NCBI GenBank assembly: GCA_015057605.1
Contig: SVDX01000019.1
Coordinates: 1-50,182, forward strand
DNA length: 50,182 bases
Source: Lachnospira sp.
Lineage (GTDB): Bacteria; Bacillota; Clostridia; Lachnospirales; Lachnospiraceae
Reading direction: 5' to 3'
The notes under the pieces are model-generated. The model saw only the letters and a program-made list of their open reading frames with translations, searched no databases and had not been told where the DNA came from. Below, piece after piece: positions 34,879-44,299 of this stretch (positions within the stretch are counted from its first letter, which is position 1; each line of letters opens with the position of its first letter). The position numbers and the translations under genes were made by a program.

Positions 34879-35849
34879 TGATTTTCAATTACATTTCTTG
34901 CCATTTCCTTATATTTGTCTGCTGCGCTTGGAGGCGAAACTATCTTAATGCCGCTTCCAAGTCCAAACAGCCAACCATAGAACTGCTCACTAAATACCAA
35001 TTTAGTTCTTAGCATAAAATGCTCTTCATCCTGCTTTATAACTGTTACATCTCTGCCAAATCTATCATATACAACACCTATTAATCTGTTTGGGAAAACA
35101 ATTGAGGCCATCTCACTTTTTCCTCCAAACATACCGAATACGCTCTTTGTATATGAGGACATATCTAATTTATCAAATTCTTCTTTGCCTATTCTTTCCT
35201 TGCGTTTTAAATTTACTGCATCCATTTTATCAACGCGATAATGTCTTATCATCTCATTTTTTTCGTTATATGCAACAAGGTAATAATTTTCATCGTCCCA
35301 TATAAGCGCATAAGGACTAACCACATAAGGCTTATCGTTGTTGCGATAAATCTGCTTACGGTTAATGTCTATATCAAAATACTTGAATTCGATTTGCTTA
35401 TTACTATTGATAGCCTCATAAATGTAGTCAACATTATAGTATACCGCTTTATTAAAGCCCTTATTTGCATTCATCATATAAACCTGTCTGTCAAGTTGCT
35501 TAGCTTCATGTACACTTGCCAAGGTCTCTAATTTTTTTATAAGGTTTTTTGTCTGCTTTTCTGTTATAAATTTTGAAGCCAAAACAGCATCCGTAAGCAT
35601 TTTTAACTCAGCAATCTCAAACTCGCGGTTATCTATGTAGTAACCGCCTTTTTCTCTTTTTACTTCTATGCCAAATACATACAGCTTTTCAAAATCATCA
35701 TAAATACTTTTTCTCTCTGCACTAATTCCATATGCTTCAAGCTTTTCTAATATTTTTTTCATAGAAATTGCGTGTTCTGCATCACTTTCGTGAAATAATA
35801 TTTTTAACAAATACAATATTTTCATTTTTTGATTAGATGATTTTGCCAT
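34875..35849 (-). CDS. WYL-domain transcriptional regulator
   Basis: This 324-aa protein has an N-terminal winged helix (about 1-70; SAERKSIYDDFEKLYVFGIEVKREKGGYY) and a WYL domain (about 135-235; KQIEFKYFDI, VSPYALIWDDENYYLVAYNE, RHYRVDKM) with a C-terminal extension. WYL domains bind nucleotide or nucleic-acid ligands. The target is unknown; it is divergent from the chemoreceptor gene, which it might control. Confidence 0.92.
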   Translation of the reverse strand: MAKSSNQKMKILYLLKILFHESDAEHAISMKKILEKLEAYGISAERKSIYDDFEKLYVFGIEVKREKGGYYIDNREFEIAELKMLTDAVLASKFITEKQTKNLIKKLETLASVHEAKQLDRQVYMMNANKGFNKAVYYNVDYIYEAINSNKQIEFKYFDIDINRKQIYRNNDKPYVVSPYALIWDDENYYLVAYNEKNEMIRHYRVDKMDAVNLKRKERIGKEEFDKLDMSSYTKSVFGMFGGKSEMASIVFPNRLIGVVYDRFGRDVTVIKQDEEHFMLRTKLVFSEQFYGWLFGLGSGIKIVSPPSAADKYKEMARNVIENH

Positions 35850-35890
35850 ATTTACTCCTTCTTTAGCTGCTATGTTTAATTATATTCATT

Positions 35891-35919
35891 ATTATACATT
35901 TTTCTATTTATTTTTACAA
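35891..35919 (-). promoter_or_regulatory. Promoter of the WYL regulator
   Basis: TTGTAA, 17-bp spacer, TATAAT reading leftward, about 42 nt upstream of the gene. Confidence 0.75.
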
Positions 35920-35936
35920 CTCGTCCATTTCAAAGA

Positions 35937-35965
35937 TTGCTTTTTTTTCAATACAATGTTATAAT
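35937..35965 (+). promoter_or_regulatory. Promoter of the chemoreceptor gene
   Basis: TTGCTT, 17-bp spacer (T-tract), TATAAT, about 32 nt upstream of the start. It is back-to-back with the WYL promoter, the -35 boxes about 17 bp apart. Confidence 0.75.
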
Positions 35966-35997
35966 GAAAGAACTAAGAAAGGATTGGAGTGACCTAT

Positions 35998-37398
35998 ATG
36001 TTTAAATCTAAGAAAGAATCTCTAAAACCTCAAAAAGATTTACAGCTATTATTAGAAGGTATGGACAATGTTATCGCGAATGGTGAGGACGCGCAACTTG
36101 ATCCAACGCTTTTTGGCGACCCAGAAATCGCTAAAAAGTTTAATAGTATGCTTTATGCAATAAAAAAATCTAATAATCATTATGCTATGCATCTTAATGA
36201 CTCGATGGAGGTTATTGGTAACAGTGAATGTATTAAGTCTATGATTGAACAAGTTCAATCGCAGACTTCATCTATTGGCGATATGCAAACAACCAGTCAG
36301 GAACTTGGAAGTTCTATCAATAACATTTCTGCTGCCGTTGAAAATATTATTGCCAATACTAATATTGCCCTTGAAACAGCTATTAAGAGTTCAGCTAATA
36401 TGAACAAGAGTATTGAAGTAGTTAACAAAGCTACAGACTCAATGCATGCTATTGGAGAGATGATTATTTCATTCAAAGAAAAAACAACACAAATTACAGA
36501 TATCATACATATCGTTAAGAAGATTGCTAACCAGAGTGGTTTATTAGCTCTTAATGCTTCAATTGAAGCGGCCAGAGCTGGTGAAGCAGGACGCGGTTTC
36601 GCGGTTGTTGCTAATCAGGTTAAAGAATTATCTAACAACACAAGTGCTTCTGCAGAAGACGTTGTAAGATATGTTACTGAATTACAGGACGGTATTGATG
36701 AATTAGTTAATACAATTACTCAGACTTCAGCTTACATAGAGTCAAGTAACGAAATCGTTTCTCAATCTGTTAAGGATATTGATATGATCAATACTGAAAT
36801 GAATGTTATTACAGATGAGATTAACAGTATTTACGATTCTATTGAAACTCAGAGTGAGGCCACTAACCTCTTTGCTACTGCTGTTACTGATTTATCTGAT
36901 TCATATCACGAATTACTTGATGACTGCTTAAAGACTGGTGCTCTTATGCATAGAATCAGCCGTTCAGTTGATAACTGTAGAAGTGATCTTGCAAGACAAA
37001 AGTGTATTCTTTCAAGACAAGAATGGCTCAGAGTATTTGAAATTGACCACCTTATCTTTACATGGCGTCAATACAACAGCTTACAAGGCTATGAAACTCT
37101 TAAACTTACTCAAATCAACAATCCTAACGGATGTAAATTCGGTAAGTGGGTTGGCAAGCAAACAGAGCCTAGACTCATTAATTCAGAAACATTTAAGAAT
37201 CTTGTTAAGTATCATCAAAAGATTCATGAAAAATCTGTTGATTGTTGGAATGCAACTCAGGATGGTAACTCAACCTTAGCATTGAAGCACTTCAACGAAG
37301 CATATGATTGGATGCAAAAGTTTATTTCAGAAATCAACAAGCTTAAAAAACTTGATTTAGAGATATTTGGAGATATTACAGAATCTGTAAGTTTATAA
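35998..37398 (+). CDS. Cytoplasmic methyl-accepting chemotaxis protein with C-terminal CZB zinc domain
   Basis: This 466-aa chemoreceptor has no membrane segment. The signalling hairpin tip is visible at [20 protein letters not shown] and [15 protein letters not shown] (about 176-213). The C-terminal domain (about 338-455) has the CZB zinc ligands: His 351 (DHLIFTW), Cys 379 (CKFGKW), and His 406 and 410 (HQKIH). CZB domains sense zinc and hypochlorous acid. A GTG 9 nt upstream is possible, but GGAG lies 8 nt before the ATG at 35998. No flagellar or other che genes are in the window. Confidence 0.93.
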   Translation: MFKSKKESLKPQKDLQLLLEGMDNVIANGEDAQLDPTLFGDPEIAKKFNSMLYAIKKSNNHYAMHLNDSMEVIGNSECIKSMIEQVQSQTSSIGDMQTTSQELGSSINNISAAVENIIANTNIALETAIKSSANMNKSIEVVNKATDSMHAIGEMIISFKEKTTQITDIIHIVKKIANQSGLLALNASIEAARAGEAGRGFAVVANQVKELSNNTSASAEDVVRYVTELQDGIDELVNTITQTSAYIESSNEIVSQSVKDIDMINTEMNVITDEINSIYDSIETQSEATNLFATAVTDLSDSYHELLDDCLKTGALMHRISRSVDNCRSDLARQKCILSRQEWLRVFEIDHLIFTWRQYNSLQGYETLKLTQINNPNGCKFGKWVGKQTEPRLINSETFKNLVKYHQKIHEKSVDCWNATQDGNSTLALKHFNEAYDWMQKFISEINKLKKLDLEIFGDITESVSL

Positions 37399-37405
37399 AA
37401 CAAAC

Positions 37406-37437
37406 GAAACCTAAGAGCCTACTCTTAGGTTTCATTT
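37406..37437 (+). terminator. Terminator after the chemoreceptor gene
   Basis: A 12-bp perfect stem (GAAACCTAAGAG/CTCTTAGGTTTC) with a 4-nt loop; the following T-run is short (ATTTATG), so termination may be partial. Confidence 0.7.
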
Positions 37438-37462
37438 ATGCAAATAACACGAGGTACAAAAT

Positions 37463-38887
37463 ATGAAAAAATTATTTTTTGCAATTGCATTTTCATTTAT
37501 GCTTGCTTTTTGCAGCTTAGAAGTATCAGCTGCTGAATTAAACGCTATAGTCAAACTACCAGATGCAACTATTGACAATGGTTTGCTTAGCGATGGTAAT
37601 TATTCAACAACAAGAGTATTTTCAAAGGACCAGCAAATCTCGATTACAGCTAGTGACGAAAGCAAGATTAGCGGACTCTACATTATTTGGAATGATCCGG
37701 TTAAGCCTTGGACCCTAACAACTAACGAGGGCACTATTGAATGTGGTAAATACGGTTTTATACACGAATATATAAAAATTGATACACCAAGTTCGCGTTT
37801 ACTAATTAATATTCCTGCTAACAATATGGATATATCAGAAATTCGTATTTTTAGTGAAGGTGAGCTTCCATCTGATGTGCAGGTTTGGAATCCTCCTTGC
37901 GAAAAAGCCGATATTATGCTTGTTTCTTCTCACGCTGACGATGAAATACTCTTCTTTGGCGGGATAATACCAACCTATGCTGTAGGAAGAAATGCAACTA
38001 TTCAAGTAGTATATATGACTGAGTTTTGGTCTACTACACCAGTGCGAGAACATGAGAAATTGGACGGACTTTGGGAAAGTGGTCTTAATATCTATCCAGT
38101 GTGTTTAAATTTTTATGATGTATATTCAAGTAGCCTTGCACAGGCTGAAACTCAATACAGTCTTGATGCTTTAACAGAAAATGTTACTGAGCAGTTAAGA
38201 CGTTTCAAGCCACAGGTTGTTGTAACACATGATTTTAATGGCGAATATGGTCATGGTTTCCATATGATAACCGCAAAAGCAGTTTCTCTCGCTTTAGAAG
38301 CTGCCACAGACAGTTCAAAATACCCTGACCAAGTAAGTAAATATGGCATTTGGGACACTCCAAAGACCTACATTCACCTTTACGAAGAAAATAAAATACG
38401 ACTAGATTTAAGACAGCCAATAACAGGTATGAACAATCAGACTGCTCTTGATATAGCAAAAGCCGCTTATAAAAAGCACGTTTCGCAACAATGGTGCTGG
38501 TTCTATGTATCAGATGACTACCAATACAGTTGTGCAGACTTTGGTCTTTACAGAACAAAGGTAGGTATTGACACTAATAATGATATGCTTTGCAACCTAA
38601 AAACCTATGCCGTACAAAAGGCTGAAGAAGAATCTATACAGGCATCTATTGCAGAATCAATTAGTCAATCGGAATCTATTAGCCGTTATGAAGAAGAAAG
38701 TTCAAGCATTGAAGCTTCTATAAAAGCTTCTAGCGAAGCCGCCAGTATAGCAGCAGCTGAAAATGAAAAGAACAATAAAAAGCAAGCAGGCAATACTATT
38801 ACAATTATATTAGCCGTATTGTTTGTAGCAGCTATTATTATCTTACTTGAAAGCTGGCATGTAATGATTAAACGTAAACAGCGTTAA
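37463..38887 (+). CDS. Secreted, membrane-tethered PIG-L family deacetylase
   Basis: This 474-aa protein has a signal peptide (1-23), an N-terminal beta-rich domain (about 27-135), and a PIG-L/LmbE domain with the zinc motif SHADDE (156-161) and a second His-rich site HDFNGEYGHGFH. A Ser/Glu/Ile-rich low-complexity stalk (about 385-440, ESI-type repeats) and a C-terminal membrane helix (about 447-467) with a basic tail follow. PIG-L enzymes remove N-acetyl groups from sugars such as GlcNAc derivatives; the substrate here is probably an extracellular or wall glycan. It converges with the SGNH hydrolase gene. Confidence 0.88.
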   Translation: MKKLFFAIAFSFMLAFCSLEVSAAELNAIVKLPDATIDNGLLSDGNYSTTRVFSKDQQISITASDESKISGLYIIWNDPVKPWTLTTNEGTIECGKYGFIHEYIKIDTPSSRLLINIPANNMDISEIRIFSEGELPSDVQVWNPPCEKADIMLVSSHADDEILFFGGIIPTYAVGRNATIQVVYMTEFWSTTPVREHEKLDGLWESGLNIYPVCLNFYDVYSSSLAQAETQYSLDALTENVTEQLRRFKPQVVVTHDFNGEYGHGFHMITAKAVSLALEAATDSSKYPDQVSKYGIWDTPKTYIHLYEENKIRLDLRQPITGMNNQTALDIAKAAYKKHVSQQWCWFYVSDDYQYSCADFGLYRTKVGIDTNNDMLCNLKTYAVQKAEEESIQASIAESISQSESISRYEEESSSIEASIKASSEAASIAAAENEKNNKKQAGNTITIILAVLFVAAIIILLESWHVMIKRKQR

Positions 38888-38907
38888 ACTATAAAATATT
38901 CTTATAT

Positions 38908-38944
38908 AAAAAATAAGTTTCGCAAAACGCGAAACTTATTTTTT
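38908..38944. terminator. Bidirectional terminator between PIG-L and SGNH genes
   Basis: A 16-bp perfect stem (AAAAAATAAGTTTCGC/GCGAAACTTATTTTTT) with a 5-nt loop and T-runs on both strands. It serves two convergent genes. Confidence 0.92.
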
Positions 38945-40133
38945 ATTCTTCTTCATCTTCTATTGGTTCGTCAGTCGGTTCCTCTACTGATTCTTCTGTT
39001 GGTCCTTCTGTTGTCTCCTCTGCTGGTCCCTCTGTTGGTCCCTCTGTTGGTCCTTCTGTTGGTTCCTCTATTGGTCCTTCTGTTGGTTCCTCTATTGGTT
39101 CATCCGCTGGTTCTTCTACAATCTCCTTTATCTCCTGTTCAGGCGGACCTGATAAGCTTCCACCTGATAATACATGTTGTGCATAGCTTCTTAGTTCTCT
39201 TTCCCACAACACATATGTTGAATTTTGCAAATGAAGATATTTATCTGAGCTATATTCCAAAAGTGTATATCCTCTTTCATCACAAAGGATATCTGATACA
39301 TTTATAAAACCATATCCATTCTCAGCACATTTTTGCTTAACCTTGACATTATACTCTCTTATAAGCTTATTATTAAAATTAGCCTTTTCTCTGCCTTCAC
39401 ACATATATGTTGTGCTTATTACATATATCTGTACATTTGGACTAAGCCTTTTTATTTTAGCTAATAAGTTCATATAATCATTTGCCATAGCCTCTGTGCT
39501 GCGATTTCCAAAATCATTTAAGCCGAATGAGACAAATACCTTTTCTACTTCCATTTCACCTATAGAATTAAATATATAGTCTCTTTTTCCGTTATACAAA
39601 GGATGAATTACTGTTCCACTTGTATCCATTGCCTCAAATGTTGAATATCCTACCTTGCAAAGGAAATATGGAGTAGAAAAGAAACCTTTTCCTTTATGAA
39701 TAACGTAATTATTCCAGCCTACTGTAATTGAATCCCCCACAAACACAGAATTTTTAAAAAATTCATCTGTATCGTTTGGAGTAGAATAACTGTAATTAGG
39801 CCATGCGTTATTACCTTCAACCTCTTCATCCGGGTTTGATGGTACATATGTTGGTGTTTGAATGCTACCACCGCCAGAAGTTGTATTTTCTTCTTTTGAA
39901 GAATTATTCTGTTCACCTTGTACGGGGTCATTTTCATTTCCTGATTGACTAGGCAAAGGCTCCTTAGTGTCTGCTTCTTCTGATACTGCATTGGTTGCTT
40001 CGGAGCTATAAATAGCATTAACATTTATTTTATTAGATTTTTCATCTTTAACAACCCATACAATCGCAATAATGAACACCAATACCGCAGTAACGCTTAT
40101 ACCTATTTTAACTATATCATTTCTATTATACAT
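38943..40133 (-). CDS. Membrane-anchored SGNH/GDSL hydrolase with repetitive acidic tail
   Basis: This 396-aa protein has an N-terminal signal anchor (about 10-29), a Ser/Glu-rich linker, then an SGNH hydrolase domain (about 125-320): block I VFVGDSITVGW (Ser 135), block III VSFGLNDFG, and block V DKYLHL with the catalytic Asp and His. The last 60 residues are tandem Glu-Pro-Thr repeats of the EEPTEGP type. Substrates are typically acyl esters on glycans. It follows glnN by 16 nt and is probably co-transcribed with it. Confidence 0.87.
   Translation of the reverse strand: MYNRNDIVKIGISVTAVLVFIIAIVWVVKDEKSNKINVNAIYSSEATNAVSEEADTKEPLPSQSGNENDPVQGEQNNSSKEENTTSGGGSIQTPTYVPSNPDEEVEGNNAWPNYSYSTPNDTDEFFKNSVFVGDSITVGWNNYVIHKGKGFFSTPYFLCKVGYSTFEAMDTSGTVIHPLYNGKRDYIFNSIGEMEVEKVFVSFGLNDFGNRSTEAMANDYMNLLAKIKRLSPNVQIYVISTTYMCEGREKANFNNKLIREYNVKVKQKCAENGYGFINVSDILCDERGYTLLEYSSDKYLHLQNSTYVLWERELRSYAQHVLSGGSLSGPPEQEIKEIVEEPADEPIEEPTEGPIEEPTEGPTEGPTEGPAEETTEGPTEESVEEPTDEPIEDEEE
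38950..39116. repeat. Coding minisatellite in the SGNH hydrolase gene
   Basis: Tandem 12- and 24-nt units of GGTCCTTCTGTT / GGTTCCTCTATT type (minus strand codes Glu-Pro-Thr-Glu-Gly-Pro) repeat many times, all in multiples of three. Copy number could change without breaking the frame. Confidence 0.85.
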
Positions 40134-40149
40134 ACAATTCTTCCTATTA

Positions 40150-42243
40150 TTAATGAACGCTATTTAACATTTCAGCGTATGTAGGATATGCAAGATACTT
40201 CTTGCCCATCATAGTTTCTAATTCATCAATCACTTCTCTTAAAGCAGCCATAACAGTAAGAACATTTTCACGATAATACTTTGCAAGTGTATATGCATCT
40301 TCCTGCTTTGGTACAAGCTTTATGCTATCCTTTAATTGTTCATATTTATCAAAGAGCTGTCCTGATAAATCAGCCATTTTAACTAAAAAAGTTTCTTCTA
40401 ATCTTGTATCAAGACCTATTCCCAAATTCTTCTTAGTAGCAAGAAGATTTGCAAAATCTGCCTGACAGCTAATCAACGACGGAATAATACCCTTGCTAAT
40501 CATATCTATAAGTGTTAATGCTTCTATATTAACATTCTTGTAGTAATTTTCTAAAAGGATTTCACATCTTGATTCAATCTCAGTTTTAGTAAATACACTA
40601 TGCTTTTCAAAGACCTTAATGCTCTTATCACTGATAAACTCCGGCAAAGCATCAACTGAGCTTTGTAGGTTGGCAAGGCCTCTTTTTTCGGCCTCTAAAA
40701 CCCATTCTTCGGAATAATTATTACCATTAAATATTATTCGCTTATGCTCACTAATATTCGCCTTAATCAATGCATTTAAGTCGCTGTTAAAATCAGTACT
40801 CTTTTCTAACACATCTGCAAATTGCGATAAAGCTTCAGCAACAATAGTATTGAGTATTATATTAGGACCTGATATTGAAAATGCTGAACCTAACATACGG
40901 AACTCAAATTTGTTACCTGTAAATGCAAATGGCGATGTTCTATTTCTATCTGTTGTATCCTTAGGGAAATGTGGTAGCACTGTAGCACCTATCTCCATAA
41001 GCGACTTTTGTTTATCATCATATGACTTTCCATATTCAATTGCTTCTAATATTTCTGTAAGCTCTTCGCCTAAAAATATAGAAATGATTGCTGGCGGCGC
41101 TTCATTTGCACCAAGTCTGTGGTCATTACCAGCACTTGCAGCTGAAACTCTTAAAAGCTCTTGATAATCATCAACCGCTTTTATCACTGCCGTTAAAAAT
41201 AATAAAAATTGCGCATTTTGTGAAGGTGTATCACCTGGTTCTAAAAGATTTCTTCCTAAATTAGTAGATAATGCCCAATTGTTATGCTTACCACTTCCGT
41301 TAACGCCTGCAAATGGCTTTTCATGTAAGAGACAAGCCAAGTTATGCTTTGCGGCAATGCTCTTCATAAGCTCCATAACCAACTGATTGTGGTCCGTAGC
41401 TATATTAGTAGTCGAATATATCGGTGCAAGCTCATGCTGTGCAGGAGCTGCCTCATTATGCTTAGTCTTAGCTGGCACACCAAGCTTCCAAAGCTCCTCA
41501 TCTAACTCTTTCATATAATCAGATACTCTTTGCTTAATCGCGCCAAAATAGTGATCTTCAAGCTCCTGTCCTTTAGGTGGCTTTGCTCCAAAAAGAGTTC
41601 TGCCACAATTTAAAAGGTCTGGACGTTTTTCATATAAATCCTTATCAATAAGGAAATATTCCTGTTCTGCACCTACTGTTGTAATAACTCTTGTAGTCTT
41701 ATCATCACCAAAAAGCTTTAATATTCTTAATGCCTGCTTATCAATTGCCTGCATTGATCTTAATAATGGAGTCTTTTTATCAAGTGCTTCACCACTATAT
41801 GAGCAAAATGCAGTTGGAATGCATAATGAACCATTTTTTATAAATGCGTATGAAGTAGGATCCCATGCTGTATAACCTCTTGCTTCAAACGTAGCTCTAA
41901 GTCCACCTGATGGGAAGGACGATGCATCTGGTTCACCCTTTACGAGTTCCTTACCCGAAAACTCCATAATCACCTTGCCATTAGCCTCAGGCGATATAAA
42001 GCTGTCATGCTTTTCTGCAGTAACTCCTGTCATAGGCTGGAACCAGTGTGTAAAATGAGTAGCACCCTTTTCTACAGCCCAATCCTTCATAGCAGCAGCA
42101 ACAACATTTGCTACGTCAAGCTCAAGGTGTTTACCCGTTTCAATAGTTTTTACTAATGCCTTATATGTATCCTTAGGCAATCTTTCTCTCATAACAGTAT
42201 CGTTAAATACCATACTTCCATACATTTCTTGAATATTACTCAT
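40150..42243 (-). CDS. glnN: Glutamine synthetase type III
   Basis: This 697-aa enzyme makes glutamine from glutamate, ammonia and ATP as a large-subunit dodecamer. The GSIII signatures are visible: the N-terminal domain with [10 protein letters not shown], the catalytic region [28 protein letters not shown], and [15 protein letters not shown]. The ATG at 42243 is chosen on GGAGGCAAAA; it overlaps the upstream membrane gene by 8 nt. It is likely the main or an ammonium-responsive glutamine synthetase. Confidence 0.96.
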   Translation of the reverse strand: MSNIQEMYGSMVFNDTVMRERLPKDTYKALVKTIETGKHLELDVANVVAAAMKDWAVEKGATHFTHWFQPMTGVTAEKHDSFISPEANGKVIMEFSGKELVKGEPDASSFPSGGLRATFEARGYTAWDPTSYAFIKNGSLCIPTAFCSYSGEALDKKTPLLRSMQAIDKQALRILKLFGDDKTTRVITTVGAEQEYFLIDKDLYEKRPDLLNCGRTLFGAKPPKGQELEDHYFGAIKQRVSDYMKELDEELWKLGVPAKTKHNEAAPAQHELAPIYSTTNIATDHNQLVMELMKSIAAKHNLACLLHEKPFAGVNGSGKHNNWALSTNLGRNLLEPGDTPSQNAQFLLFLTAVIKAVDDYQELLRVSAASAGNDHRLGANEAPPAIISIFLGEELTEILEAIEYGKSYDDKQKSLMEIGATVLPHFPKDTTDRNRTSPFAFTGNKFEFRMLGSAFSISGPNIILNTIVAEALSQFADVLEKSTDFNSDLNALIKANISEHKRIIFNGNNYSEEWVLEAEKRGLANLQSSVDALPEFISDKSIKVFEKHSVFTKTEIESRCEILLENYYKNVNIEALTLIDMISKGIIPSLISCQADFANLLATKKNLGIGLDTRLEETFLVKMADLSGQLFDKYEQLKDSIKLVPKQEDAYTLAKYYRENVLTVMAALREVIDELETMMGKKYLAYPTYAEMLNSVH

Positions 42244-42868
42244 TTTTGCCTCCTGCAGTGCTTTCAATATTAACGAAATCATTTCCTCTAACCAATGCAC
42301 TAATCATATATACCACAACAACTGGCGCACCAAAGCTTGCAATAGAAATATCTCTATATACATTCCTCTTATTATTGTTTGTAATAAGCATTACAACAAT
42401 AAATATCTCCGTAAACATTATCATAAACATAAGATAGCATAACATATCTGCCTTGTTCCACTTTGAAACAATAACAACAAGCGATACCATAACCAATACA
42501 ATACTTGTTATAGTAGGCATCTTAATATCCTTTAAGAAATGGAATTCAAACCAAATAATAAGGAAGAATACAATGGCAATACTTGACACAATAAGCGCAT
42601 CTGTAACTTTTAAAACCTTATCAAACCACACATAATACGAACCCATAAGTATGCCCATAGCTACCGAGTTGATAAACATTGTAAGTCTATACAGCTTTTC
42701 ATATTTTCTTCCAAGTAAATGCACCACCGCTGACACAATAAACATACCTAACGAAAGCGCAACTCCTTCTATTTCCATTCTGCATTCTATTGCAATAAAT
42801 GTCCCGACAAGCACACACAGTATAATAACTGTAATCAGCTTTGACATAATATTCGTCTTTTCACTCAT
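42236..42868 (-). CDS. Polytopic membrane protein of unknown function
   Basis: This 210-aa protein has about seven hydrophobic segments (12-27, 33-49, 62-80, 88-105, 118-135, 142-162 and 175-192) and no recognised domain. It lies directly upstream of glnN and overlaps it, so it is translationally coupled. The role is unknown; a sensory or transport function linked to nitrogen is only a guess from position. Confidence 0.75.
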   Translation of the reverse strand: MSEKTNIMSKLITVIILCVLVGTFIAIECRMEIEGVALSLGMFIVSAVVHLLGRKYEKLYRLTMFINSVAMGILMGSYYVWFDKVLKVTDALIVSSIAIVFFLIIWFEFHFLKDIKMPTITSIVLVMVSLVVIVSKWNKADMLCYLMFMIMFTEIFIVVMLITNNNKRNVYRDISIASFGAPVVVVYMISALVRGNDFVNIESTAGGKNE

Positions 42869-42904
42869 AAAATACTCCTAACAATCAAATTGCATATTTT
42901 CACC

Positions 42905-42933
42905 ATTATACAACATTATTAAAACAAATTCAA
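42905..42933 (-). promoter_or_regulatory. Promoter of the membrane protein-glnN-SGNH operon
   Basis: TTGAAT, 17-bp spacer, TATAAT reading leftward; the -35 overlaps the end of nudC. Confidence 0.75.
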
Positions 42934-43742
42934 TACGCGCCATTTCTAAACAATTCAATCATCTCATTTGTAAGACTTATATCCGAATCATTATGCGGTA
43001 TTTCATTTCGTTCAAACCACTTGCCTTCCTTAAGTTCAAATGTATCCAACTTAATTTCATTATTTCCATCAAGTTCAGCAAAAAATCCCATAAGTAGCGA
43101 TTCTGAAAATGACCACGGCTGTGATTTATAGTATTTTATATTTTTAACCTTAAGACCTACTTCCTCAAATACCTCACGTCTTACTGTATCCTCTAAAGTC
43201 TCTCCTGTTTCAACAAAACCTGCAACCAATGCATATTTAGCATACTGTCTACCAGCATACTTTGTCATTAACAAATTATTTCCATCTGTAACAGCAACAA
43301 TAACGGCAGGTGAAATTTTAGGATAAATAATATTATCACAATGTGTACAATTCATAGCTCGTTCGCTTTCGCTTTTAGCCATAATATGACCACATCTGCC
43401 ACAAAACTTATTATTCTTATAAAAATGCTGTAGCGACATGCCTGTAATAGCTGCAAACGCAATCCACATTGGTCTTATATTTCTTATCTCTGTATTAGAA
43501 TAATATCTATAAACTTTATTTTCATCAAATGCATGCTCCTCAGCCATAAAAAATTTATCTTCATCAATAGAAAATAAATACTGTAGCTTATCACAAACAA
43601 ATTCTTCCACTCTTGGTATAGTATTATCACATCTGTTAAGCATAATACAATTATCCTTATAAATAAGAATATAATCATTTTTATCAGCCTCAATAGCTTT
43701 AAAGCTTATATCATATTTCTTTCCATTAATATCCTGTATCAT
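42930..43742 (-). CDS. nudC: NADH pyrophosphatase (NudC)
   Basis: This 270-aa Nudix hydrolase cleaves NADH and NAD and, in studied homologs, removes NAD caps from RNA. The zinc ribbon is Cys 114, 117, 132 and 135 (CGRCGH and CTHCDN). The Nudix box GFVETGETLEDTVRREVFEEVG and the NADH-specific SQPWSF motif follow. The ribosome binding site AGGAGGA is strong. The upstream region holds an unusual GC-rich inverted-repeat element. Confidence 0.94.
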   Translation of the reverse strand: MIQDINGKKYDISFKAIEADKNDYILIYKDNCIMLNRCDNTIPRVEEFVCDKLQYLFSIDEDKFFMAEEHAFDENKVYRYYSNTEIRNIRPMWIAFAAITGMSLQHFYKNNKFCGRCGHIMAKSESERAMNCTHCDNIIYPKISPAVIVAVTDGNNLLMTKYAGRQYAKYALVAGFVETGETLEDTVRREVFEEVGLKVKNIKYYKSQPWSFSESLLMGFFAELDGNNEIKLDTFELKEGKWFERNEIPHNDSDISLTNEMIELFRNGAY

Positions 43743-43751
43743 AATATCCTC

Positions 43752-43863
43752 CTATTGAATAAAAAGAGTTTGCTTGCAAACTCTCGCGCCGAGCACGGTT
43801 GCGACAGCGACATCTTCCAGTCGTGCGAGTGCGATCCTTAGCGGAGCGTTTTTGTTCAATAGG
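43752..43863. repeat. GC-rich 112-bp segment bounded by inverted repeats
   Basis: CCTATTGAATAAAAA at 43752-43766 and its near-perfect inverse TTTTTGTTCAATAGG at 43849-43863 bound a GC-rich core that stands out from its AT-rich flanks. The core begins with an 8-bp hairpin (GAGTTTGC/GCAAACTC). It has no ORF of note. It could be a miniature transposable element or a structured RNA. Confidence 0.55.
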
Positions 43864-43900
43864 AAATAACACTAAAGAGGAATTTCCTATTGAACAAAAA
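43849..43900. repeat. 19-bp perfect inverted repeat
   Basis: The arms at 43849-43867 and 43882-43900 are perfect reverse complements around a 14-nt loop. It lies just beyond the terminator of the first tRNA cluster on the minus strand, and its arm is the same CCTATTGAACAAAAA motif that bounds the neighbouring element. Confidence 0.8.
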
Positions 43901-43921
43901 AAGGAATCTCATCGAGATTCC
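43896..43921 (-). terminator. Terminator of tRNA cluster 1
   Basis: An 8-bp perfect stem (GGAATCTC/GAGATTCC) with a 3-nt loop and seven T residues on the minus strand, 5 nt after tRNA-Leu. Confidence 0.9.
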
Positions 43922-43926
43922 TACAG

Positions 43927-44006
43927 TGCGGATGAAGGGACTTGAACCCCCACGGTCTCCCACTAGATCCTAAGTCTAGCGCGTCTGCCAATTTCGCCAC
44001 ATCCGC
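43927..44006 (-). tRNA. tRNA-Leu (anticodon UAG)
   Basis: Cloverleaf with acceptor GCGGATG/CATCCGC, anticodon arm CTAGA-CTTAGGA-TCTAG, short class II variable arm, TpsiC arm GGGGGTTCAAGTCCC. CCA is not encoded. It is the last tRNA of the cluster. Confidence 0.93.
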
Positions 44007-44014
44007 ATAAAAAA

Positions 44015-44087
44015 TGAGACTGCCGGGGTTCGAACCCGGGACACCTAGATTAAAAGTCTAGTGCTCTACCGACTGAGCTACAATCCC
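44015..44087 (-). tRNA. tRNA-Lys (anticodon UUU)
   Basis: Cloverleaf with acceptor GGGATTG/CAGTCTC, anticodon arm CTAGA-CTTTTAA-TCTAG, and TpsiC loop GGTTCGAACC. Two G-U pairs occur in the acceptor. CCA is not encoded. Confidence 0.94.
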
Positions 44088-44128
44088 AAATAAAATATCA
44101 TTTTATTATATCATCGCATAAATGCGAA

Positions 44129-44200
44129 CTGGGCTAGATGGATTCGAACCATCGAATGCAGGAGTCAAAGTCCTGTGCCTTACCGCTTGGCGATAGCCCA
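44129..44200 (-). tRNA. tRNA-Gln (anticodon UUG)
   Basis: Acceptor TGGGCTA/TAGCCCA with discriminator G, as usual for Gln; anticodon arm CAGGA-CTTTGAC-TCCTG. Confidence 0.95.
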
Positions 44201-44219
44201 ATGTTGCTTTTTCAAGCAG

Positions 44220-44294
44220 GGTGGATAATGAGATTCGAACTCATGACCTCCAGAGCCACAATCTGGCGCGCTAACCAACTGCGCTATACCCACC
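44220..44294 (-). tRNA. tRNA-His (anticodon GUG)
   Basis: Anticodon arm CCAGA-TTGTGGC-TCTGG; acceptor GTGGGTA/TATCCAC with the extra G at -1 opposite C73, the His identity pair. The interval includes G-1. Confidence 0.95.
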
Positions 44295-44299
44295 ATAAA

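Noticed and set aside
39719-40024. A 101-aa alternative frame inside the SGNH gene
   Set aside because: It overlaps a gene with an intact catalytic domain in another frame and has no ribosome binding site.
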